DNA from: Paraglomus occultum
Lineage: Eukaryota; Glomeromycota; Glomeromycetes; Paraglomerales; Paraglomeraceae
Length of the DNA: 26,867 nucleotides
Direction: 5' to 3'
Assembly (NCBI GenBank): GCA_910592205.1
Contig: CAJVPJ010000371.1
Location: 1 to 26,867 of the forward strand
A model generated the notes under the pieces. That model was not told the DNA's origin. It saw only the letters and a list, made by a program, of their open reading frames with translations, and made no database searches. The translations under genes and the position numbers were made by a program. Positions 15,820-23,871 of this stretch are shown here, piece by piece. Within the stretch, counting starts at the first letter, position 1; each line of letters begins with the position of its first letter.

Positions 15820-15842
15820 TTGTGTGTGTGTGTGTGTGTGTA
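15820..15842. repeat. TG dinucleotide microsatellite
   Basis: An uninterrupted run of about eleven TG units. It generates Cys/Val-rich open frames on both strands around it, which I regard as artefacts. Confidence 0.9.
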
Positions 15843-15950
15843 TAATTGTTTTTACAAAGACACAAATTCTTAACCTCGTGACAACACAATCAGGGGCTAT
15901 CAAATATTTGGAAAGTTACATGGTTGATCCCATGAACAAACATACCGTAG

Positions 15951-16003
15951 TCTTCTTCTTCTTCTTCTTGTTCTTGTTCTTCTTCTTCTTCTTCTTCTTT
16001 TCT
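15951..16003. repeat. TTC trinucleotide microsatellite
   Basis: A pyrimidine tract of TTC units with two TTG interruptions, followed by CT-rich DNA. The Glu/Arg-rich minus-strand frames crossing it are low-complexity artefacts. Confidence 0.9.
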
Positions 16004-16615
16004 CTCTCGTCTTCTTTTTGCAGAGTTGCCCGAATAAAATACGATAAAAGGTTCCAAACTTGAATTTATAAACGAGTTTGTTAATAAAGTTATAACAAAC
16101 AATATACTTTAATCCCATTTACTATAATTCGTAAATTAAAGTAATTGGGGTGATGGGGAAAGGGGACATCAAACAGGTTTCCCTTTTCTCGATATCAAGT
16201 TTCTGCAGGTAACGGCTCCTCTTCTATTGGACAGTCAATGTCACCATAAAAGTCTTTCTGATTTCAAATAAATAAAAAAAAAACTTTAAAAAACCGTAGA
16301 AGAAAAATGGGATATGGAACGTGAGAATTGATTGGTGACACATGACTCGACTCAAAGACATTATGATTCAGCCATAACCGGTATACGCAAGACCGGGTCC
16401 GGATTCTAATGGCTAAACAATTGCTATTAATAACTATTGTTAAAGATAGTTTGCCCAATGATATTCATTTTCGATTATGGGGTTTTTACACCGTGTTGGT
16501 AGTGGGCATTGTAAAGCTGGCCAGCGGGCTCGATTTGGTCCATCTGATTCGAATAACCTCCGAATATCAATCGCAGAAACATTAATAAATAATATAGACT
16601 GAAATACAGTTATTG
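16004..16615. other. Spacer with nothing recognised
   Basis: About 600 bp between the TTC microsatellite and the 41-bp tandem repeat. There is no sustained open frame with coding character and no RNA gene signature. Confidence 0.4.
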
Positions 16616-16800
16616 CCATTCATTACATTTAATTCATTCAAGTCATCATTCATCGTCCATTCGTTACATTTAATTCATTCAAGTCATCATTCATTGTCCA
16701 TTCATTCATCATTCATCATTCATTAAGTCATCGCCATTCATTAAAGTCCATCATCATTCAAGTCATCGCCATTCATTCATCTCACTGTCCGTTCAATCAC
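16616..16800. repeat. 41-bp tandem repeat grading into ATTCATC satellite
   Basis: Two nearly identical 41-bp units (16616-16656 and 16657-16697) differ at two positions. They are followed by irregular ATTCATC and AAGTCATC motifs to about 16800. The motif reads as CATT slippage expanded into a longer unit; no coding sense is apparent. Confidence 0.85.
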
Positions 16801-18348
16801 TTTCACCATTTTTCATCGCAACTCTTTTTGATTTTATAATTTCCTCAAACCTCGAACTTTATTTGTTTAATTTATTTGAACATCATAATTTCTTTTTGTT
16901 TCTTTTTGTTTTAAATTTTTTTTTACATTTGTAATAATCATTTTCCTCAAGCAAAAAAATTAGATCGTTAAAAATTAAAAGATCGTTAACACGTATTAAC
17001 AATTAAAAAAAAAAGGTTTTGCCGGTATTAGTAACAAATAGAAGAAGGGAGAAGAAAGATAAAACCGGAATCTGGAGTGGGCATTTCCTCTCCTTTTTCC
17101 TAGTCCTCCTCGATACAACTCCCCAGCAACTCGTCCCATACTCGGCTAGTTGGAATAAACAAGTTTCATTTGTACATGAAAAAAAAAAAGGTTGATAGCA
17201 AATAAAGGAAAGTAACGTAAAATAACAATACCGAAATTTCGGGGATGAAAAAAAGTTATAATACAAAGAAGGAATGAAATTCGAAGGGAAAATTTATAAT
17301 ACAAAATTATGTATAATACGGAAAAGAGAATAATTCGTTCATTTACCAAGTGTCGGAAGATAATGGGTATAAAGGAATATAATCGAAAGTTGATGAAAAA
17401 AGGGATAATGGTGTGATATATATAAAAATAATACACTGTTATTGAATACAGTCCATATTTCATAACATTTTTTCGCACAATTCGAGAAACTCTTGCATAT
17501 AAAGAGAATCGACTGGAAAAAAGTCGATTCGATATTCTTGTGTTGTAAACGTTACGGTCTTGCGCAATTTGTTGTCTTTTGGTTACCCGTTTTCGTTGTT
17601 GTTGTGTTGTTGTTGTGTTGTTGTGTTGTTGTTGTTGTGTTGTTGTTGTTGTTGATTATTATTTTCCTTTGTTGTCATTTGTAAATTGTTGATATTTTTT
17701 CCTCTGCTTCTTTGTGGCATGTAATAATAAATTGCTTAAAGGGGAGATATATGTTTGTTCATGAAAATGTAAAGCGAAAGAAATCCCTGTTATATTTCTT
17801 TCTATAGGGTGTATAAATAAAATTTAAAGTTTGGGTGCAAAAAAAGGGGTTATCATTAGAGTGAGTAACTATTCCCTCCCCTGAGCCAACTCCCCCCCCT
17901 CGCACCGCCCAGGGTAGTAATAAAATCGGGCAAGTTTAGAAAAAAAAGGGGAGTGACGATTTCTCAGTGGTCATCATCCGAGGGGCTAATCAAATTTTTT
18001 GTAAAACGGGGAGAAAAAGGGTATAGTTACTCCATATCATATAATTCATTATAAGATATCAAGAAATCGATATCCGGCTAAAATTGTCCTTATGAAAAAC
18101 TTCTTGGTTTGTGCGAAAAAAGTTCATAGCTTAAATTTTCTCTTTTCCGATTCGAGTAAAGCAAAATAAAAAGGAATAGACTGAATGTTCCAAATAGGAC
18201 GGGTGTTTGATGAAGATGATAAATATGTCGTAAATAGATGTTTTGTGTGTGTAGGATGTGTAGGATAGTAAGTTTTCCCTTCAAGTGAAACCAAGGCCAT
18301 CATCCCCTTCCCCACAACGTGACCCCACTCTCCGGTCACTCCTTCCTC
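16801..18348. other. Spacer downstream of the Ecl1-like gene
   Basis: About 1.5 kb of AT-rich DNA with a GTT repeat at 17595-17654 and several G-rich patches near 17840-18015 (runs of GGGG in AAAAAAGGGG contexts). It should include the 3' UTR of the Ecl1-like gene. I see no other gene. Confidence 0.4.
17595..17654. repeat. GTT/GTGTT microsatellite
   Basis: Irregular GTT units with GTGTT interruptions over about 60 bp. The Val/Leu/Cys-rich frame 17493-17684 is produced by this repeat and is not a real membrane protein. Confidence 0.9.
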
Positions 18349-18768
18349 CTAAATATGCAGTTTGTGCTCGCCGAAGGTGCCTTTATTCACCTCCAGGGAC
18401 TCGCTATCAGCCGGTCTAGTTATGTCGATTGGAGCACTAGTAGAACAATAACAGTTGGCATCATCATACAAATCTCTGGAGAAATACTTGTCCGCCGCGC
18501 TAGTAACCGAACTACAAGGATTAGATTCGGTGTAGGACGAGGGGGCGGATGACTGAGGTGATAAGAATCCGTCGTTAACAACTGATGTTAGGTCGTTCGG
18601 AAAAATCATATTCGTGGTGATTGCAACGGAAAATCTCGGTGGAGAAGGCGGCGGACTGAGCACCTGTTGTTTCGGGTTCAATTCCTTGTTTTGACAATCG
18701 ATAGAGCAATAGAGATTCTTGTCATCGAACGTTTGCTTTCCACATATACACCAGCTATGTAATTCCAT
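18349..18768 (-). CDS. Ecl1-family-like small zinc-binding protein
   Basis: The ORF has 139 codons from ATG 18768 to TAG. Residues 6-25 show WCICGKQT, then LYCS followed by C, giving Cys at 7, 9, 21 and 25. This resembles the short N-terminal zinc-binding motif of fungal Ecl1/2/3 (extender of chronological lifespan) proteins, where a C-x-C or C-x2-C pair precedes an LYCSxxC pair. A Ser/Pro-rich linker follows (SPPPSPPRF, residues about 39-47), and the remainder is Ser/Thr-rich and probably disordered, as is usual in the family. Fission yeast Ecl1 proteins promote stationary-phase survival and respond to nutrient and stress signals; that role here is inference. The length is larger than the roughly 80 aa of S. 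pombe Ecl1 but normal for longer homologues. No intron is needed. The start is the only Met before the motif, and a TAG lies just upstream of it. Confidence 0.72.
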   Translation of the reverse strand: MELHSWCICGKQTFDDKNLYCSIDCQNKELNPKQQVLSPPPSPPRFSVAITTNMIFPNDLTSVVNDGFLSPQSSAPSSYTESNPCSSVTSAADKYFSRDLYDDANCYCSTSAPIDITRPADSESLEVNKGTFGEHKLHI

Positions 18769-18840
18769 TTCTAGACTTTATTACAGATGTGAACGTGAGA
18801 TGTAAAAAAACGACTTTGTGAAAGTGAGATGTTTAATCTT

Positions 18841-19049
18841 TTAATGAGCAGGATTCTTAAAGAGCGTGGTGTTGGTGACGGGATTGGGAGAGTAGATTGT
18901 TTCAAAAAGCTGCGAACTATAAGATGAAAATGCAAGAAGGTGCAAATTTCTACTATTATCTTCGATGCCTTCGAATGTCTGAATGGCTGAGCATTTATAA
19001 TAGAATCCCAGTGTAACACGATGCTCATCCAAAATTTTAGACTGGTCTA
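18841..19049 (-). CDS. Open frame upstream of the Ecl1-like gene, possible terminal exon, unknown
   Basis: After an ATATTAG acceptor-like site (AG at 19051-19050), a frame of 69 codons runs to TAA at 18841. It has balanced, protein-like composition (ILDEHRVTLGFYY, GIEDNSRNLHLLAFS). No initiating ATG fits before residue 8. It ends 72 nt before the Ecl1-like ATG on the same strand, so it could be the last exon of an upstream gene or translated leader sequence of the Ecl1-like transcript. A second frame across the same stretch is also open. I recognise no family. Confidence 0.22.
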
Positions 19050-19288
19050 ATATTCGGTCACTGACCTACTATACAATATATATGTATAATCGGGACTCTG
19101 TAAAACGGGGTCGGGGGCAAATATTCGATTGTAATACAAACTTATTTGTAAGGAGACCTAGACTACAACCGCATAACTACTTTTATATTAAATTTATAAT
19201 AACTAGTTTATTACCTTTTTTAACGTTCTTCTTTACTTAGTCAGTAGTATTATTCTCATACCTATATAATGAGCTGTTTTTTAACAGA

Positions 19289-19613
19289 TATGCTCTAACC
19301 TTTATGATGTTGTTTATGGTACTTTTGTTGCTTTTACTTGTGATGATTACTGGGTACCTGCACACTCCAACAACGTATGGGGGATACGTTGGACTAATAA
19401 AGACATTTAAAAGTCAAATTCGGAATACTAGGAAATTACTGGAGGTTTGTCAAGGAGGCAGTACCAGTATGTAAGCTTTTCGCGTGGGATGAGGAAAAGG
19501 ATAAGAGCGACAAAATAATCATGAATGCTCACCCACGTTTAGTAAACGCAGTGATGAACGGGAAAAGCTTGGACATCGTAGGGGCAAAAGCCCGCGTTCA
19601 TCCTTGTAATTGG
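19289..19613 (+). CDS. Exon-like segments with a transmembrane stretch, unknown
   Basis: After TTTTTTAACAG (ending 19288), an open frame encodes a strongly hydrophobic stretch (FMMLFMVLLLLLLVMITGYL) followed by a polar segment, then a GTATGT donor-like site near 19469. A second segment, MMNGKSLDIVGAKARVHPCNW, ends at a GTAAAT donor near 19614. The two can be joined in phase through an intron ending AACGCAG. An alternative frame reads through the presumed intron (WDEEKDKSDKIIMNAHPRL), so the model is uncertain. No start, next exon or family could be established. Confidence 0.2.
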
Positions 19614-20977
19614 GTAAATATTTCTTTATTTGCTCTCTTTTTCCAGTTTCCCACGCACGTATTATCAACACACTGACCAATTTTCCCTCCCTTTCCTCTC
19701 TCTATCTATACCCATCCCATCCCCCCCAACATTTCTCCACATTTCGACATTTGATTACATTAACTAAATCATACTCTATTCACGAGATAATCACCTTTAT
19801 GTGTTAGGGATTGCAGGGCTAGACTGCAAATCTGGACTATTGATTGTGTTCTTATACGAGTTAGTATTCATCCCGTTCATATGTTACGTGGAAAGAGATT
19901 GGTTAAAAATGGCGGGTGGGATATTACAATCAAAAGTTATAGTGGAAAAGATTTGCCGAAAATACTAACTACTTTCATAGGTATATAATACATTATTGAC
20001 TTTGTGGATGCTATTCGAAAGAGACCAAATATACACATAAACCTTAATATGATGCATTGCAATATCATGTGTAGTGGCATAAAATATAATACAAGAATGG
20101 TAATGGATTGAGATGAAAATCACAGGATTGACATGCTTGTTTATGTTTGCAAATTGCGTTTTCGATTGCGGTTCATGCATAATGGTTGGTATTATTTGAT
20201 CGGAATCAAGGTGTATTTATAATAAACCTCTAATTGATGTGTGAAGCAGGTATTGGCACGTTTCTTGTTTGTAGCATGATCGGGTATTTATAATCCCCTC
20301 CCCTCAAGCATCAATGACTGATACATAGTTAGCGCATCAATGAATGGTATATAGTTAGCGCATCATATTACGTACAGAATGCAAACATAACACACACTCA
20401 ACAAAAACCTGTTCATTTGTGTTCAGTATTTGTCAATTGTTCCGGAAAAAAAGTTTTTTTTTTTCTATTAGGAAAAACTTCCCGAAACTTAGTTTATAAT
20501 CCTCATTAAACTTGTCGTACATTATGGCGTATCATTAATGCCAAAACACCCAAATTCTCGGGAATGAAATTATGTTGATTATAAATTAAATTCACACACT
20601 TTATCGTGAGAATCAAACTCTGCTATACATATACCCGTTCTTTATTATTCTTCTATTATGCTAATGTTCGATCATATGATTCACTGCATACGAGAGTATT
20701 ACCAAACACCTGACACGTCGAATCGAAGGCAACATATTTTTAACTAAAATAGTTTCGCCGCCATTTGCCGTCCATCCAAATATGGCGTATTCCAACCACA
20801 TCCCCAAAAAATAAAAATGCCCGCTTTTTTTAATATCCCTTCGTTTGTTTCTTTGAACAGATTCTCTAACATAATCCCTCCTCCCTCCTTTGGCGTCGCC
20901 GTCGTCTCCTACTGTGACATCAACTTATGTTCATATTATTGTTTTCCTACTCTCCTTCCCCTACTCCCCCTTCACAG
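19614..20977. other. Spacer or intronic region
   Basis: About 1.4 kb with a pyrimidine-rich stretch at 19675-19740 and a 26-bp tandem repeat at 20308-20365. Short open frames around 19815-19970 look coding in two different frames, but neither splices cleanly to the neighbouring segments. Confidence 0.3.
20308..20365. repeat. 26-bp tandem repeat, two full copies and a partial third
   Basis: The unit begins GCATCAATGA and ends ATAGTTAGC. Copies are at 20308-20333 and 20334-20359, with four differences, then a truncated GCATCA. Confidence 0.85.
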
Positions 20978-21133
20978 TACGAAACGTTTCAAAACGTTTC
21001 TCTCTGTAAACGTTGCACTGGCATCCCATTTTGGTTCACTAATCTGACCAAATATGGTATTTTGGATTATTACGCTGCGAGATCACCCAAATATAGTATT
21101 ATTTGGCCACTAGAGCACCAATATGAGGAATAA
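20978..21133 (+). CDS. Probable terminal exon of an unidentified gene
   Basis: A long pyrimidine tract ends in TTCACAG (AG at 20976-20977), a good acceptor. The 52-codon frame that follows runs to TAA at 21131-21133, with composition unlike random AT-rich DNA: SLCKRCTGIPFWF, DYYAARSPKYSIIW. The CxxC pair could bind metal but is isolated. It faces the minus-strand frame ending at 21191, only 57 bp away, so two genes may converge here. Preceding exons were not resolved. Confidence 0.25.
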   Translation, partial: YETFQNVSLCKRCTGIPFWFTNLTKYGILDYYAARSPKYSIIWPLEHQYEE

Positions 21134-21190
21134 TGTGTATATTGTTTGTGATGAAGCACAATTTAATAAGTTAGTGATAAGCGTTATTGT

Positions 21191-21799
21191 TTAACAATAA
21201 TAATTTGGTGCTATGATACCGTTGTGACGGTCTTGATTATAATCCCGATGCAGTGTTGCGAAAACTGATTTTGACAGCCTGTAGGCAAGCATATTTGTAT
21301 TTGATAAACGTATGCCAAAAAATCGAATGTTCAATGTCGGCGGCTGGGCTGAAACTCGGATTCCGAAGCATATTTGTTTCAGTGTCGTTGTTATTGTAAG
21401 TAGTGTAGGCAACCTTCGTCCTACCCCTAAGAAATGTACAATTATGTACGAATGAACTTTAATTTCCATTTCGTAGAAAGACTGCATATTATCATTTAGC
21501 TTACTTAACTGATATTGTAATCGATCGATGCAAGTAGAACTAGACAAAGAACTTGATATCAATCGTGTTTCATACAGAATTTGTATGCCCGTCACATGAG
21601 AAAAGATGGTTTGCGTCAAGTCTAATATACAAGGGTATTTGATATGATATCGATTATCTCTCTCGCAATGTTGAACAACAATAACAATATACAATAATAA
21701 TACAAACAATAGAGCAACCAGTGTAAACACAAACAACCAACGCAACGAAGGGTTGTTGGGTTGTACAACCAATGATAATCTTGGATGATTATCAAAAAT
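21191..21799 (-). CDS. Probable exon of a single-pass membrane protein, unknown
   Basis: After CTATTTTTAG (AG at 21801-21800), an open frame of 202 codons runs to TAA at 21191. Near its start, RWLFVFTLVALLFVLLLYIV is a clear membrane-spanning stretch, followed by a polar region with few low-complexity runs. No ATG lies before the membrane segment in this frame, so an upstream exon is expected; the nearest open frame upstream is 22134-22346. Beyond about 21430 a second frame is also open, so the 3' half may be misread or spliced differently. I recognise no family. Confidence 0.33.
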   Translation of the reverse strand: MFDNHPRLSLVVQPNNPSLRWLFVFTLVALLFVLLLYIVIVVQHCERDNRYHIKYPCILDLTQTIFSHVTGIQILYETRLISSSLSSSTCIDRLQYQLSKLNDNMQSFYEMEIKVHSYIIVHFLGVGRRLPTLLTITTTLKQICFGIRVSAQPPTLNIRFFGIRLSNTNMLAYRLSKSVFATLHRDYNQDRHNGIIAPNYYC

Positions 21800-22757
21800 C
21801 TAAAAATAGAGCCGAAACCTTATTGACGTTTCATTTCATATGTAAAATTCTTAAATTGTACATTGTCACATTAACGCCATTGCAAAGTTACTCGACTCAT
21901 CCATATCAGTATTTGTTTGACAAGAGGTCGATGGGGAATTTATTTCCCTTCTCATTGATGCATAGCGAAACTATGTGAATTAAACAGGCGAAATGGTTTT
22001 TTTTCGTCCTGTCATTTACTGTTGATGTTACCCAGCCTGCACTCCCTTCGTTTACCAACATTATTATTTGTTGAGAGGTTGGCGTGATTTAGTTTTATAA
22101 ATTTTTGTCGACAACATCAACAAATTTACATAATCAAGCTGGGAAACGGTATACATAAATTAGGCTGTATGATATATTAACGACAAGAACGATAGCAAAA
22201 TGATAATTGGCAAAACTTCGAACGTTAAGCATATTCGCTATCGGGGTCGAATGGTTAAATCTTACTAATTGACACCGCAACTTTTGCATCGCTGGGGGTA
22301 TAGTTTGTCCAAAGATTTTAATTGTTTCGGCTAACGCAATTTTCACATGTGATGAATAATGTACCGGCTTTCTTATCGCTTAAACAAAGTTTGCCATCAC
22401 CTACTGGTGTAGCCTTTTATGTTTAGTTATAACTGTTTTGCATATTGAACTGTAAATATTTACATTGTAAAATTTATTTGTTTTTATTACCATTATCATT
22501 TTGATCAGTATTACTGTTTGCCTAAAGTAGCACGCATTGTGCGATGATGTGCGAGTAAAAGATGTAGTTTGCTAAATGAGGTGTCAATTCTAATACTCAA
22601 TACTAGATAATTTGTTTGCCTTGATTTTTGACTTTTGTAGGCGTTCCTTCTCTATCGATGCTCTGTTCCAGTTTCAATTATCATTCCATTATTCGGACCG
22701 AACTCTGAAAAGTGATGTATACAAACAGAACAGCTAAAACACTTAAACCAATGATAA
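21800..22757. other. Spacer or long intron
   Basis: Contains a minus-strand frame at 22134-22346 with a hydrophobic end (HFAIVLVVNISYSLIYVY) that might belong to the same gene as 21191-21799. The link would need an intron of about 360 bp, longer than any in the cullin gene. Nothing else is recognised. Confidence 0.25.
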
Positions 22758-22923
22758 GTTGTGTGAGTTGTCATATTTAGACAGGTGATGCCTTGAAAGT
22801 TGTTCTATTCGCCGGCATCAAGGCAAACATAAACTTTGTGAGTTTTCAGAGACATCTAGACCTCAGGTGACGTTTCGTGCTTCCTTGAAATTGGTCTTAT
22901 TCGCCATCATCAAGGTAAGCATG
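22758..22923. repeat. Imperfect tandem duplication of 75-90 bp
   Basis: Copy 1 (about 22761-22830) and copy 2 (about 22835-22923) share GTGAGTT at the start, AGGTGA in the middle, CCTTGAAA, then TATTCGCC and CATCAAGG near the end. Divergence and a small insertion in copy 2 show the duplication is old. Confidence 0.7.
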
Positions 22924-23152
22924 CATTTTGATATTCCGGACAGTCACAACAATGGCCACGCGTTTACTTTCTAATTATACACTAATATAAATTTACACCC
23001 GTTCGGGATAATGTTTGATAATTCTCGGTGAATCATAGTGCTACAAGCATCACGAGGTATCTATTCCATATCCCACGTGTTGACAGGATTTCGTTAGAAC
23101 GGTTATACACGTGCTTTAAGTCATTGAATCGTCAAACACTCTAGAAACTATC

Positions 23153-23240
23153 ATTGTCCGGAGCAAAGCGAATTTCTCTGTGCGGCACATGATCTCGACC
23201 AATGATTGTGATTGATGATGATGACGTTACTGATTACAAC
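23153..23240 (-). pseudogene. Rearranged fragment of the unknown gene at 6160-7235
   Basis: About 80 bp match two separated pieces of the 6.9-7.0 kb region: 23153-23172 matches 6865-6884 at 19 of 20 bases, and the next 45 bases or so match DNA from 6975 onward, including 33 identical bases. The roughly 90 bp between them at the other locus is missing here, with GAA microhomology at the joint. The loss does not coincide with the predicted GT-AG intron, so this is not simply a spliced retrocopy. Similarity ends abruptly on both sides, and no long frame remains. Confidence 0.7.
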
Positions 23241-23329
23241 GGTTCCCGTAGTGTATAAGATAATACGATGTATGGAATACTGCAAACGTGGGAGTTGCAG
23301 AAAAAAAATCAACAAATTTAAAGTTCATT

Positions 23330-23423
23330 TAAACCAGGATCTTCATGTTTGTCGAAAGATATTTTGACCACAGAAATGCAGGGAGGAGAACTAAAAATTT
23401 TCGATGGACCCGATCCTGGTTTA
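23330..23423. repeat. Perfect 12-bp inverted repeat with 70-bp loop
   Basis: TAAACCAGGATC (23330-23341) is the exact reverse complement of GATCCTGGTTTA (23412-23423). The arms could fold a hairpin or be the ends of a small element. I did not find a convincing flanking duplication. Confidence 0.7.
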
Positions 23424-23529
23424 TGACTTTTTTTTTTCAATTAGAAAAGTACCCCTTTGTTCTTAGCAAAATGTCAAAATTAATCTCGATGTCTTTGTGT
23501 AAACAGTAGTGCTGCAGTATATTCTCACA

Positions 23530-23852
23530 CTACATGCGTGGCTTATCAAGTAATCGGGGGTGTTGCATAAACAACGCCCAATGATGTGATTTTGGATACT
23601 GTCGTGTTACATCCCAGGATTCGGTCCCGTAAATTGTGGAACAAAATGCTGCTGGGGCGAGAAAACATTTCGTATCGATAAGTACAAACATTGATACAAC
23701 GATAGTGTTCAACAGCGAATCGAGGGTGGATGATAGTGACAACAAAGCAGCAAGTATTCGGGACGCCCACATGCGAACGACAATACGTCTATTCAAGTTA
23801 AAACCTGTACGGGCTGCTTTCTTTGTCTTTTCAGCTTGCTTATCTAAAATAC
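23530..23852 (-). CDS. Exon-like open frame with hydrophobic segments, unknown
   Basis: A TTACTTCAG acceptor-like site (near 23853-23860) opens a frame that runs to TAG at 23530. It starts basic and helix-prone (ILDKQAEKTKKAARTGF), then has two moderately hydrophobic stretches (ILAALLSLSSTLDSLLN, IVVSMFVLIDTKCFLA). Two other frames across the same DNA are also open, which weakens the case. It could be an upstream exon of the membrane-protein gene ending at 21191, but I cannot connect them. Confidence 0.22.
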
Positions 23853-23871
23853 TGAAGTAACACACGAACAA

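Noticed and set aside
15890-16118. Glu- and Arg-rich minus-strand frames
   Set aside because: Produced by the TTC microsatellite; low-complexity artefacts.
17003-17478. Phe/Tyr/Ile-rich minus-strand frames resembling membrane proteins
   Set aside because: A by-product of AT-rich purine tracts; no charged loops or splice signals typical of a real membrane protein.
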